A stretch of 64,000 nt of DNA, from positions 37,510,001-37,574,000 of the forward strand of contig OX485804.1 of assembly GCA_950295325.1 (NCBI GenBank). The letters are read 5' to 3'. This document shows, one piece after another, positions 1 to 14,331 of the stretch; the first letter of the stretch is position 1, and every line of letters begins with the position of its first letter. The notes beneath the pieces are model-generated. The model had not been told where the DNA came from, did not search any database, and saw only the letters and a program-made list of their open reading frames with translations. Source of the stretch: Polytrichum commune (Eukaryota > Streptophyta > Polytrichopsida > Polytrichales > Polytrichaceae). A program made the translations under genes and the position numbers.

Positions 1-542
1 TCCCATTGGACCCACCCTCTTAAATCCAAGATCAACCTATGCAAAGGTTAGCTTCATCCACTCCTCACTATATGACAAGCTAGACAATCATTTTTTGGTA
101 GTCCAACACCACTCTTTTAGCATGTGTTAAACATGAGGACATGATCACACATAGTACATCAAACGTATACACAAAGGGGTGCTAACATAAGTAACATTAT
201 TTTAAGAGGGGAGTAGTCTCATCATACACCCACATGATCACTATATATGAGCTTTATAAAATTTGGGTCCTATGATCAATACTAATTTCTTACAATTCAC
301 AAGACTTCACATAGAAATAGTTGAAGCTAAACTTCTATTTGGTGAAAGATAGTGAGATATTGATAGTTGATTCTCTTGCACGGCACGGGAGAGCTATTAT
401 GGCCTAGGTGAGCTACCCAAACCCCGCCAACATTACAATAGCAATTGGGCCTAACTCCCGGTCTTAACCTATGAATGGCCTGTTAGGGGGCTATGTTTTG
501 ATAACAAATGAACATGCTCTTACAACAATTTGGTTATCTTTA
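1..542. other. Intergenic, no feature recognised
   Basis: AT-rich sequence with only short, unconserved open frames. I see no gene, RNA gene or clear repeat here. The left edge of the window is not a visible element boundary. Confidence 0.5.
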
Positions 543-1430
543 GAGCAAGGCCAGTCATGCCTGCATCTGCATCCGCATCCGGAAACAGAAAGTGGCCTCT
601 GTCCGGGATGCAAGATGCAGATGCAGGGAGGCCTCCCACTCGCTATTTCTCAAACTCAACCGGCTCATGCATGATGTGTAATTTTCCTGAAGTCTTCATC
701 TTCAACCGGCTATTTCTCAAACTCAACCGGCTCATCCGTGATGTGTAATTTTCCTGAAGTCTTCTTCTTCAACCGGCTATTTCTCAAACTCAACTGGCTC
801 ATGCATGATGTGTAATTTTCCTGAAGTCTTCATCTTCAACCGGCTATTTCTCAAACTCAACCGGCTCATCCATGATGTGTAATTTTCCGGAAGTCTTCAT
901 CTTCAACGGGTTATTTCTCAACCTCAACCGGTTCATCTATAACAGGTTATTTCTCAACCCCAAGCCTCTACTGGTCATTTCTCTGAACCCCAAGTCTCAA
1001 CCAGGTCATTTCTCAGAACCCCAAGCCTCAACCAGGTAAATTCTCTAAACCCCAAGCCTCAACCGGTAATTTCTCAAACCCAAGCAACAACTGGTAATTT
1101 CTCTGAACGCCAAGCATGTAACTTCTCTGAACCCCAAGCCTCAACCGGTAATTTCTCAAACCCAAGCAGTTCATGTGTACGTGAAGGGTAAGTTTCCTGA
1201 ACCCCAAGCCTCGGTTTGGTAATTTCTCTGACTAAATTCTTTGTCTTCTAGTTGATAGCAGGCTCCCTGCATAACTCGAGGAAATGCAGGGAGTTCTGCA
1301 CCTCCCCCAAATTTCTTCATCCAAATTTTAGTGATGCCAGTTTGAGTGGGGCTCTTCCCTGCATCCGCATCTGCATCGCCGATGTAAAAGTGCAGATGCA
1401 GATGCGGATGCAGGTTGAGTGGCCTTGCCC
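543..1430. mobile_element. PIF/Harbinger-like non-autonomous TIR element
   Basis: The left end reads GAGCAAGGCCAGTCA and the right end, on the other strand, GGGCAAGGCCACTCA. Both are followed inwards by runs of CTGCATCTGCATCCGCATC type. The element is flanked on both sides by TTA (540-542 and 1431-1433), the 3-bp TWA target duplication known for PIF/Harbinger elements. No transposase frame lies inside; the interior is mostly a 67-bp tandem array and its degenerate derivatives. Family assignment rests on the TSD and ends only. Confidence 0.6.
645..905. repeat. 67-bp tandem repeat, about four copies
   Basis: The unit contains AACCGGCTATTTCTCAAACT, then CTCATGCATGATGTG, then TTTTCCTGAAGTCTTC. 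The CCGGCTAT landmark recurs at 706, 773 and 840, giving an exact 67-bp period. From about 940 to 1235 the array decays into shorter units of the type AACCCCAAGCCTCAACCGG. The array fills most of the surrounding inverted-repeat element. Confidence 0.85.
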
Positions 1431-2164
1431 TTACAAATACATTCTCAAACTCACTCAAAGTTGGATCAAGTGACTTGCAGATGACTGGTTTCATGTGATT
1501 TAACTTTGGACGAGTTATAAAATGAAAGATCTTCGGATGTGTGGTTGGAGTTCATAGGGTTGTCACAAAGGTTGGGTCACGCTTGCTTGCCCGAGCTTAA
1601 TGCATGTTGAAAGACTTTGTTCTGTTTAGCAATTTGGAACACACTCCAACTAATGAATGGGGAGAACTGGCTGCTAGTTACAAATGAACCAGTTGAGTTT
1701 GAGAATAACCGATCGAAGTTCAAGACTTCAGGAAACTTACCAATCCTTTTAGAGGAATATATAGAATACACCACATATTAGCACATGTAGTTATCATTTG
1801 ACGAATTACACAGCCCTTTTCTTCCAAAAGACACACAGGCGTGTTTCAGTGTTATGCAAAACTACATATAGCATTTGAATTCAAGATATATTCTCCATCA
1901 TAACCTCATTCCACACACCAATTTGATTCATGATCCAGGTTCTTTATATATTGAATTACAAATTACAAGTTTCTATACACAAAGTGAGTCGTTACTTGAG
2001 AATCTATTATAGGTCTAATGCTAAGCTACGGGTTGCATTTCACCCGGCCCTCAACAAAACTGTGTCTCAGACAAGGTGCCATGCCTCTGGTGCTGTTAGA
2101 CAGTGGAGAGGATTCGTGTCCAGCAGTGTTTCTGTGAACTTTACAAAGTGTTACATTGCCAATG
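1431..2164. other. Intergenic, 3' flank of HCT
   Basis: No gene seen. A diverged inverted copy of the 67-bp unit lies at about 1684-1745 (GAAGTTCAAGACTTCAGGAA). The part next to 2164 is the 3' untranslated region of the minus-strand HCT gene; no certain poly(A) signal was chosen. Confidence 0.5.
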
Positions 2165-4955
<2,791 letters not shown>

Positions 4956-6891
4956 GGTAATTGTTTACTGTGCCTCCGATGAAATGCTTTCTACAGTACC
5001 GCAAAAGTAAGAGAGTTCAGTATCATTTTCGGCGAAGGAAAGAAATACAAGTCAGTATTATAAGCCTCTTATAGCTATATAATTCCTATTTGTACACAGG
5101 CAGATTGATTTTGAGAGAAGATGTGAATGCCGTGTGCAAGACAGGGTCCAGGCAAGGAAGATGACATCCAATAAATCCCGCAACGTAAATTATGAGCCAA
5201 AAGCCAAAGTTAACCAACATCAATGGCCGCAAGACGTGCCAGAGATGAGTGTGCAAGTGCATCGAGTGTGTAGGTTTACGGATTTTCTAGTGGCAGTGGC
5301 GAACACATTGCGGACGGCAACACATGTTCTGAAAGCCCACGTCGAAGTACTTCGAAGCACGCTTACGAAACTAAAGATGCTACCTCCTCCGCATGACTAT
5401 AGAACAAGGACTGGAGAATCAGAAACTTGAATAGATACACAAAATGCATCGGTACACGAAGAAGAAACTCGAAGTATTTCTCGTATGTCTCGACTTGAGA
5501 ACGAGTAGGTGAGTGCGAGAACTACTTTTTTCTCCTCCGCAAGACTATAGAAACAAGGAGGTCATCGTCACACACTCTGTCAGATACACGAAAATGCTTT
5601 GGTACACGATGAGGAAACTCAGAGCGTTTTCTGTTTGACTTAATTAGAGCAATAGCATCCAGATACATTTAAGGTCCATCGTTATATCTCCCTGCATTCC
5701 GATCTAAGCGCATTACTTACACAATGGAACAGAGAGGCCGAAGAAGACTCCCAACAATCGAACAGTCTCCCTCCCCCGAAGTTTTCGGGACAAGGAAAGA
5801 AAGTGTGGCAACTCCACAGACAGAGCTCTTTAAGCCTTCCCCACAACCATCACAACACTACTTCCTATCTACCTCTATATCCCCTCCCAACCTGCTCACC
5901 TCAACTCCCAATCTCTAATCACCCGGCCACCTTACCTACCTCTCCAGCTGTACCAACAAGACTGCGATGTCCACACCTAACCCCCTCAATGCCCCGATCA
6001 CACTCCCTTCTTTTCATTACTGATAGATAACTAAACTAGCGCTGGACGAGAAACATGTACGCAACAACATCACATGACCAACCACCTTACCCCGGCCAGC
6101 CAGATCACAACACAAACCACGCACCTCGCTATAAGGAACCGTTCAACAACCTCTGAGTTAGATGCCTCTGCAATGCAATGCAGCCCACAGAGACTGGTGG
6201 CTCACCTTACCTTACTACGAGCAGGATGTGGTCCCAATGCGATCAGCTAAAACCTTGACAAGCTCACTCACTCCACCCCGGTGTACAAGCAGCCGAATTG
6301 CTGCAAGTTGTGGGTATGTGGACTGGCAAAGTGCTTGAGTTGTTGGTGAGAATGGATGCGAGTTATGAAGCGTATGTGGTGTTGGCTGGAGCAAGCAGTG
6401 ACGGAGCATGTACTGTAGTGATGACACTGGACCATTGCAGAGAAGGAGAGGAGAGGAGAGGGAAGGGGAGGCGTGGCAAGCTGCGTAATGAGCACTTCGC
6501 AAGGGCGAAAGCGTGGTGGTTGGGCACAGGGCTAGCCAAGAGATCAGGCGACATTGAAGCGGCCTCGTCATCATCTCCCTTCGTTCTGGCAGCGTAGCGC
6601 CACTTCACACACGAGACTGACAGCCCGTGACCATTACACTTCAAGCACTCTCATTGGTGGAAAAGGCGGACCCGGTCCAAGTTCGCTGCTTCACACTACG
6701 CTTGAGGGACCAACGGAGTATGTGAATGCAAGATGGATAGAAAAGTCTACATGGATTCCTACATGGCATCGAATGGATCATGTCTCATGGTCACTTGCAC
6801 TATTTTCAAAAACCACCTTTTAGAGCCCGGGGGAATCAACACATACACTCGTACGAGGCATGTCATCCACGCCTCGTCAACTGAGCCCCCC
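4956..6891. other. HCT upstream region and gene-free interval
   Basis: The first few hundred bases must hold the HCT promoter and 5' untranslated region. An AT-rich stretch around 5050-5090 (TTATAATACTG on the minus strand) could be the core promoter, but this is weak. From 5.1 to 6.9 kb the open frames on both strands overlap each other, have no recognisable domains and are not called as genes. Confidence 0.4.
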
Positions 6892-7031
6892 TCGCCCAAA
6901 TTGGGTTAACCTCTTGAAGTGGTTAACCCTAGTTAGAGGGGGCCCATTTCTACATGATTTGTCGCCCAAATTGGGTTAACCTCTTGAAGTGGTTAACCCT
7001 AGTTAGAGGGGGCCCATTTCTACATGATTTG
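6892..7031. repeat. 70-bp tandem duplication
   Basis: Two adjacent, essentially identical 70-bp units, each beginning TCGCCCAAATTGGGTTAACC and ending in CTACATGATTTG. The landmark CGCCCAAA recurs at 6893 and 6963. No coding content. Confidence 0.9.
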
Positions 7032-7608
7032 TTGGCTCATGTTCCCACTCCCGCTCCCGCCCTCCCGCTGATGATGAACTGATGGACTGTGATTTTTGTT
7101 TGATATACCCAAAGTCGGCACCCTCTCAGTGATCTCTAATAAGCTTAGTCTAACAAGAAGCAATATGTGTTGAAGCTTGTTACAATGGAAGTGGCAAAAC
7201 TCCACCAAAACCGGCTTCACTTGGAACATAGCATCACTAAACCTGATTGCAGGAGTTAAATTCAAGGTTGCTCATGTCGATGGCCTCAAATCATACCTTT
7301 AGTCACATCTTTAGGAATTGTTGGACCTAATTTTGGACACGTTTTTCATCTCCTTTCCATCTCCTATTAGATGTTGACAATGGGGCTCTTGGCTTTGGTG
7401 TCTTTTGTATCCACATGGCCCCTTCTTTGTTTGTTTAGCACTATCGTTGTCAAAAGCTTGTGTCTCTCTTCCCTCATTTTTGTGAGTGTGCCATTGTGCT
7501 TATAAGCACTCATCGGGGAGGAATTTGGGCATAATTGGTTGAGATCCTGGTGTTTCCGAGTGCAACTGGTTACATGTTAACATCCTTCGGTTTTCTATAT
7601 TAATTTTA
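7032..7608. other. Intergenic, nothing recognised
   Basis: Unique-looking AT-rich sequence with only short open frames. No structure beyond ordinary composition was seen. Confidence 0.4.
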
Positions 7609-7973
7609 GGTAGGGTAAGTGCGCCATTGACCGAACGCGGCCCACGGACCGCACAACCACCGCACACTTTTCAATCCTGAGAACTCTCGCAAGAACTTCG
7701 GGAACGTTCACGGAATTTCGGGGAGAATGTGAATGTACAGGTACCGCACACTGTGCGGTGAAGGGCTCACTAAGCTCTTGAGACCCACCTGTGTATGTTT
7801 GGATTCAATTTGTGATAGCTTTCACAAATCAAAATATCTTTCATTTTTATTTTTTTGTAAGAGAATCCTCACTTCACAATTAACAATCCTTCAAAATTTG
7901 AAACAATTTAAGCTTGTAAATTTGTACTTACAAGGATTTGAAGATTGATCGTGCGGTCATTGGCGCACTTACC
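7609..7973. mobile_element. Short TIR element (MITE), PIF-like
   Basis: The left end contains GGTAAGTGCGCCATTGACCG and the right end, read on the other strand, GGTAAGTGCGCCAATGACCG. TTA occurs directly outside both ends (7606-7608 and 7974-7976) if the left terminus includes an extra GGTA. The interior carries no transposase frame. The TIR is clear; the exact terminus and superfamily are less sure. Confidence 0.55.
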
Positions 7974-8830
7974 TTATATTCCATAAATTCCTCTGAAGTG
8001 ATCGGTAATTCTCCTGAAGTTTTGAACTTCAACCAGTTATTTTTCAAACTCAACCGGTTCATCTGTAACTAACTGCTGGTTCTCCCCGATCATTGCTTAT
8101 AAGAGCATGTATCATCTACCTTTTACTTTTGAGGCAATGTAATTCTGAGAATCAGAGCTCAAGCGAAGTTCAAAAAGCATGCAGCACCTCAGTCAAGTTT
8201 TGTTTCTGTACCTCCATTTCTTTCTTCGTCATGATGCGGGCTATAACTTTATCATGCATTTTTAAAACCGTTTTTCAGATTGTTAGTCAAAAAGGCCAGG
8301 CAGAGGAACTCTTGAATTTACAGAGATTATAGATGACTTGTTGCCATTGATCCAGGTTTGGATCAGTTTTTATGACTCAAATAATGATATTGAGCCCACG
8401 TATGCACTTTCACGAACTGAGTACCAGAAATAAACCTACAACTTCCCAAATTGCTATATGAGTTTCACTATAGAAATTGTTTGTTGCCCCTTTCACCACA
8501 GATTGCCTTGTTTGAAATACCAGCCCAATGTTTAGGATATTTTCGGGAAAATATTGGGGGGATTCGTTCCTCTGCTTTGATATGCTATCTACTGAAGCAT
8601 ATGTGATTGTAAGGTGTGTTGCCCTATTATAAAGGACGACATTTTGAAAGCAATTTTTGTTATTTATGTACATTGACATTTGACATAATTTTTCATCCTA
8701 CGTACAGGAAGTGAACTAGTTCATTGAATTCAACATTTTTGATGTACTTACGAATTTTGAACACGTTTGGAGCTCATATTCAAGTTTTAGATTTTTTTAT
8801 TTTTTATTTTGTGTTTTGAAATGTTTAGTC
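7974..8830. other. Intergenic with one dispersed copy of the 67-bp repeat family
   Basis: At 7990-8070 a diverged unit of the family in the 543-1430 element occurs (CTCCTGAAGTTTTGAACTTC, then AACTCAACCGGTTCATC). The rest shows no gene. Confidence 0.45.
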
Positions 8831-9232
8831 ATGGCAAATGAGATATGTCAAAGCGGAGATGTGCCACTAACGGAGGCAACCTTGAACGAGACAACTTTGG
8901 AGGAGGCAGTTAAGAAGCAAGATTGGATTCAAGTCGTCAATGACCAAGTGTCTTTCCATTGTCTTGTAAAGGCAGGAAGAAATAAATGCCCATATGATCC
9001 ATTCAAGCTCAGATTTCATTTAAATGACCACGTGAAGAAAATTCATCTTATGGTAATTTTCAAAGTCAAAGTCGGGCCTGAAAGTTGCACCTACGATAAA
9101 AAAAAATGTGAAACAAATTCAAGGGTGGTCAATGTAAAAATAATGAATTTCAAAGTTATGTCAAATTCATTGAAGCGGGCGAGATTTTTTTTTAAAAGAA
9201 GTCTAAGTAATGGGATGCAAGAGCAAAGGTAA
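8831..9232 (+). CDS. Doubtful open frame with a Cys/His cluster
   Basis: An ATG-started frame of 133 codons beginning MANEICQSGDVPL. A region with Cys and His spaced like a single zinc-binding finger (CLVKAGRNKCPYD, then HLNDHVKKIH) is the only suggestive feature. It sits at the edge of a very AT-rich stretch and has no visible partner exons. Downstream, other short frames continue in AT-rich DNA, as expected for a decayed gene or transposase first exon. No family recognised; this may not be a gene. Confidence 0.2.
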   Translation: MANEICQSGDVPLTEATLNETTLEEAVKKQDWIQVVNDQVSFHCLVKAGRNKCPYDPFKLRFHLNDHVKKIHLMVIFKVKVGPESCTYDKKKCETNSRVVNVKIMNFKVMSNSLKRARFFFKRSLSNGMQEQR

Positions 9233-10540
9233 CAAGGGAGAAGTTAGAAGCCCAAAACATTGAAAACAAACATATCGGTTCTTGTCCTATACTCTTAACT
9301 CTCATTCAAAAATCTTATAAGTTTGAAGAGTTTTAGGGAATCGTATTTTTGGGTAAGGGTGTGATTGATGTGACCAAATTTAAGAAGATACACAATTCTA
9401 AAGTTATGACTATTTTAGTTCGTGATTGTTATAATTCTAATAAGAAAGTCACCAATGCAATGAGGATTTTATTTCTACCTAAAGATTGGAAGCAAAATGA
9501 AAATGTAAAAAAATAATTTATGATTCTAATTTTAACATGGCATCATACTAAATTCTTCTCTAACATGTAAGTATCTTCATATTCATTTGATTTATATTAT
9601 TCATTTGTAATGTTTAATTCTTAACTTTTTATTTCTTAGTTGTCTTCAATGTTTACATTTCAATTTATTCTTTGTGTCTAATATTTAATTTTCTTCTTCT
9701 AATGAGGCTATGTTAGAGAAGGGGAAGTGTATTTTTCAATACATAAATTTTCACAAAAAATTATAAAATAAAAAAAATGATGAAGAGGATAGAAGTAGCG
9801 TTTAAGAATTACAAATCAAATTAGCTTAATAATATTGAAAAGGGAAATTTTATAAATGAAAAAAAATGAAAAAAAATGAAGGACGAGAGAAAAAATATGA
9901 AGACGATGAAGATAAATAACACAATAATGAAGAATAATGTAAACATATCCATAGGAATCCAAGTGTATTTTAGTTTATTATAATTATATTTTTTGGATGA
10001 TTATGAAATAATTCTTATATTCTTTGTTATTGTGAGAATTTAGAATTTAGCCTTCTATCATGCATCGCATTTTAAATGCAATTTTTTTCTCCAAACAATA
10101 ATTTTTGTTGTAAATAAATACTTTGATATATAGATGTACAACTATATTTTTTAACAATTTTGTAATTTGCAATACCCATCGCGTATCAAACGATGATACA
10201 ATTTATTTTTTAAATCGGTTTGTGATGGGTATTGCCTCTACTTTTGAAAAGTAAGTCAAATATGTAATACCCATCGCAAACAAGACAATGATACAATTCC
10301 AAAAAAAATCCGGTTATTTATAGATATTGCCTTTACTTTTTTTTTAAAGTCAAATATGCAACACCCATCGCAACCAAACAACAATACTATTTTATTTTAT
10401 TTTCTAGTTCATGATCGATGGATATTGCTTAAATCAAAGTTTGTTATTCATTTTATTCGTGGGCGACAAGTACCTTTGAAAAGAAATAAACTTGTTGCAA
10501 GCGACTCATCCGACCTGACAAGCTTTGACTGACTTTGCGA
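9233..10540. other. AT-rich gene-free interval with degenerate tandem repeat
   Basis: Extremely AT-rich. Between about 10155 and 10400 a diverged unit with the core AATACCCATCGC recurs three times at roughly 100-bp spacing, suggesting an old tandem array. No coding region was seen. Confidence 0.45.
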
Positions 10541-11176
10541 CACGGGTAGATCACTCTAAGGCATTTTTGTGCACCACGTGCGTCTGGGGGTTTTTTTGTT
10601 TTGGGGCTATTTACCTTCAAGGGTTGAATTAAAGCCTCCCTATAATTACTTAAATTTCAAAAATGGCCCATTTGTTTGCACCCTTTCATTACTTATATTG
10701 TCCAAGTCACTGCAATTTTTTGTACTCTATATTCCTTTTAAGTGATATAAGCTAATCTACTTCCTAACGCAATTGATGAGTGTTGAGGGAAAGCATGGAA
10801 ACAAAGAAGGGTGCAAACAATAATACCATTGCAAACAAAGTTATGAAAAAAACACATAGGAGACCATAGCAAAGTAATATCATTGCAAACACTGTTATGA
10901 TGAAAACACATAGGAGATGCCAGCACAAATACCATAGCCGTCATTGCAATGCTAAACATACCTTCTAGGATCCTTATCTTCAGCCCCTATATTAATTTTG
11001 CAAAAAAATAATGGCCCACGTTTTATGTCCATCTAACTACTTATATTGGGATTGTCTACATTTAATGGCCCCTTCATTATTTGGAATTCCTTTATAATTT
11101 TTATTTCAAATGACTTTAATCCTCTTTATATTATGCCACACGTCGTTTTTAAAATGCACTAAGTGATCTACCCGTG
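10541..11176. mobile_element. hAT-like non-autonomous element with 8-bp TSD
   Basis: The element begins CACGGGTAGATCACT and ends with the inverted form (AGTGATCTACCCGTG). It is flanked by a perfect 8-bp duplication CTTTGCGA (10533-10540 and 11177-11184). An 8-bp TSD with CA-GGG ends is typical of hAT elements. The subterminal CACCACGTGCG is shared with the element at 17930. There is no transposase frame; the interior has two diverged copies of a segment with TTGCAAACA and AAACACATAGGAGA. Confidence 0.8.
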
Positions 11177-11184
11177 CTTTGCGA

Positions 11185-12412
11185 CTACAGTAGTCATAGT
11201 CAAGTACTTGGTTGTATATCATTTTTAGTCAAAAACCTCAGTCAAAAAAGCTTGTTTTGGGCTTAGTGTCATATGGTTTTATACAATTTATATTCTCTTT
11301 ATACATTTATTGTCAAAAAATTTAAAGTTATCACATTCATAGTTTTCATGTATACTTTAATTCTTTCCAATAACATCTAATACATAATATTTTAGATAAA
11401 CACAAACACCATTTAAAGATATACCATCTTTATAAATATAGATTTTATAACAAACATTATTATCATCTCATTTCTTCTACAACACATTTTTTCATAGGAC
11501 AATGAATTTCTACCCATCCATATGTGAAGACCCGCATTGATAGAAATTCATTGAAATATCATTTGTTTAAGGACTCCGTCACATATGACTTCACACTACA
11601 TTTGAGAATTCGTGACCACACTACATAATTTTGGAGGTGTGTTGGGATAGCCTTCGGTCACTTTCTTTTGGGCTCTCACAGTCTCATGGTTACAGCTCTT
11701 TGGCTCATGTGTGAAGTAGCCTTTGCTTATGTAATTGCTAAGCGTAGCTGCTCAATTCCCTCCTCAACCTATATAACTACCCTCCCGACTCAACTTTATT
11801 ATTGTGTTGACATCCTCAGTACATTGCTCAATATGGTACATTGTTTGTAGTAATTACTATAAACTAGGGGGGGAGAGAGATTTTTGTATACAAGCATCCC
11901 TCTCATTCATCCAACATAAAAGCCCTTAAATACTACACTTTAACCTCCATTACGTCACCCTCTATAATGTTAACTCCCTCTCTTACATCCTAAAACCTTA
12001 GGGAATGGATGTACTCAATTCAAATCTCCCTCCTTGTTGTTACATTGCCCTCTCGTATATCATGGGTTTTGACATAAAAATAATCCATCATAAAATTTAA
12101 ACCACACACTCGCACGCATCACGTTGTCATCATTGTCATTATTGCAATGTTGACTTTGGGCTATTCCATAATGTCACACGTTTTACTAATTATATATATT
12201 TCATGGATCCATCTTAACACTGCTAACCTCCTTAATATCATGTGCACTTTGGTTGCCACATGCGTGATATTAGGGAGGTTAGAGTGTATGCAGTCCGGAG
12301 GTTTTTTTCTAGGTGATTTGACACTATGATAACTTTTTAAGACACTTGATTAGGGTACTTGATGTTATTTGAGATGATTTGGCAACAAACCTAAAGAGGT
12401 CTCTCCATGAAC
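11185..12412. other. Intergenic with one MITE end and a hairpin
   Basis: At 11866-11925 one end of the GA-rich MITE family occurs (GGGAGAGAGATTTTTG, then TCATTCATCCAACATAAAA) without an obvious partner. A near-perfect inverted repeat lies at 12223-12282 (CTAACCTCCTTAATATCATG and its complement). No gene seen. Confidence 0.45.
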
Positions 12413-12655
12413 GAGGGGAGGGAGGGAATTATAGTATATGAGCACACCTCTCATATGTCCAACATAAAACTTTACCCCCTATAAGTTTGTTGTCAATTCA
12501 TTTCGCATGACTTCAAGCAGACTAATTCATGTTGTTAAAATTGATCCCGTGTCAAATCAATTGAATAAGTAGCTTATGAGTTGCATACAATTTTAGGGTT
12601 TTTATGTTGGATGAATGAAAGGTACGTTCATATATGTTTATTCCCTCTCTCCCCC
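12413..12655. mobile_element. GA-rich MITE family, copy 1
   Basis: About 243 bp. Its left end reads GGGAGGGAGGGAATTATAG, then CTCTCATATGTCCAACATAAA. The right end carries the inverted form (TTTATGTTGGATGAATGAAAG, then TTCCCTCTCTCCCCC). The same end structure recurs at 14.1, 16.0 and 17.4 kb. No certain TSD for this copy. Confidence 0.6.
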
Positions 12656-13159
12656 AACAGGCTCTACGAGTCTCATATGGGGTGTCAGGGTAGCAAGCCA
12701 ACCCTACATCTCGAGCTTGTGCACCACTGCATGTTGCCATGGTCTATGGTGGATTGGAAATTATATTGACAAACAAGCGGAAATGTGGGTCATAGAACAA
12801 ATGTCCACAAATATCGTCATGCATCCATGTTTTAAACAAATCAATGTTTTTATGCATTGCACAAATCATGTCTTATACAAACAATGCCATGCTCCATATT
12901 TTTTTAATCTCAAAATTTGGATCGTAGTGAAAATTTCTAGCTCCCTTAGCAGACATACATGCATAGATGAACTTGAGCTTTGGAAAACATGTCGAGGACA
13001 TGTCTTGCAAGTTTCACATGGACTACCCCATATTCATTAGAGACGGTCAAATTCAGCTTTATTACAAGGAATATTTGCGTCTTTTGACAATTATGAAAGA
13101 TAAATAAAATGGATTTGAACAAAAAATTGGGTAGAGTTGACTACTTGGATAAAAATCTC

Positions 13160-13849
13160 GAGCACTGGCTCTGATTATGAGCTTTAAAAGTGGCTAAAGT
13201 TGGTCAGTGGCTTTGGAGTTCCGGCATGCTGATGATGCTTGTGGCATTTGGTGCACATGCCAAGAGAATCGCAGATGATGAGTTCTCGAGACTTACTCAA
13301 GCCTATTATGTGCAAGACTATAAGTTATGTAAGGGTGATGGTAAGTTTTACATGGTAATGTTATGTCATTGTGGCGCAACTTCGATTTACTTAACTCTTC
13401 CAAAACGACCACATAAGTTTTTAGATGCAAAGGTTGTAGCACTACGCTGAATAGTCACGTTAATGTGGGTGGGAAATTCATGTGGAAGTGAATAAATTGG
13501 GTCAGCCTAATTGTCTAGTTGGGCTGCAAATAATGTGGGTCCAAGACCTTGGGGTTTCCCTCATTCTTTCTTGAGACTTCCGACCAACGACTCACATAAA
13601 CTAAAATAACCATGTTACGTGAAAAAGATTGTAAAATAGATCGTCATCCACATCAATTCCCTAGAAGAACAATCATCTTGGTCCACACTAATTTGAAACT
13701 AGAGATTCAACATGGGTTGCAAATTGACATGGGGTCTAGACAATCATTGTAGCTCACACTATTCAAATTATTTAGCACATGGACCATGTGACCCACAAAG
13801 GTCACGAGATTTGAGTAAAGGTACCGGTCATAACCATTTTGGCATTTTT
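13160..13849 (+). repeat. Left arm of a 690-bp near-identical inverted repeat
   Basis: Matches 18463-19152 in inverted orientation at about 99 percent by eye (roughly seven differences). The outer end begins GAGCACTGGCTCTGATTATG. Each arm contains the same open frame of 86 codons, but it lacks an ATG at its upstream end and resembles no known protein, so I do not call it a gene. No TSD is visible at the outer ends. Confidence 0.9.
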
Positions 13850-14091
13850 GGTTTAAAAATCTCGAGACTACGGTTCTTTTTCTTTTTTCTACTTACATGC
13901 AGCCAAGATATCATGATGATGTTAGAGAGTTGCTCTTGTCTTGAAAAACACTATCAACCAATGCATTTCATTATCATTTATGTGACTACCTAAACATGGA
14001 TGTAGAGAAGCTAGATTTTGGAAGATATGTAGGTGCTAATAAGTAGGGTAATGAATGAGGGCCACCCATCCTCCGTAACATTGCTAAGCCT

Positions 14092-14322
14092 GGAGAGAGG
14101 AAATTATTGCATATGAACATACTTCTCATCCATCCAACATAAAAGCTTGGAAATAGTATGCATCTCAGAGGTTACTAGTTTTAGTCAAATCGACACTAGA
14201 ATTGGTCTTCAAGATCTAAATTAATCCAATCCAAGTCATGTGAGATGAATCGACAACGAACATATAGGAGGCATGTTTGGATGGATGAGAGGTACACTCA
14301 TATGTGACAATTTGTTCTCTTT
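14092..14322. mobile_element. GA-rich MITE family, copy 2, with 9-bp TSD
   Basis: A 231-bp element beginning GGAGAGAGGAAATTATTGC with an inverted counterpart at the right end. It is flanked by GCTAAGCCT at 14083-14091 and 14323-14331. The match extends leftwards by TT and could be read as 11 bp. A 9-bp TSD is usual for Mutator-like elements, so this family may be a MULE-derived MITE. Confidence 0.7.
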
Positions 14323-14331
14323 GCTAAGCCT

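Noticed and set aside
5724-6823. Cluster of overlapping open frames on both strands
   Set aside because: No recognisable domains, no splice-supported joins and overlapping frames on both strands; treated as chance.
13190-13450. 86-codon frame conserved in both arms of the inverted repeat
   Set aside because: It has no ATG at its start, and its conservation follows from the near-identity of the whole arm, not from protein-level constraint.
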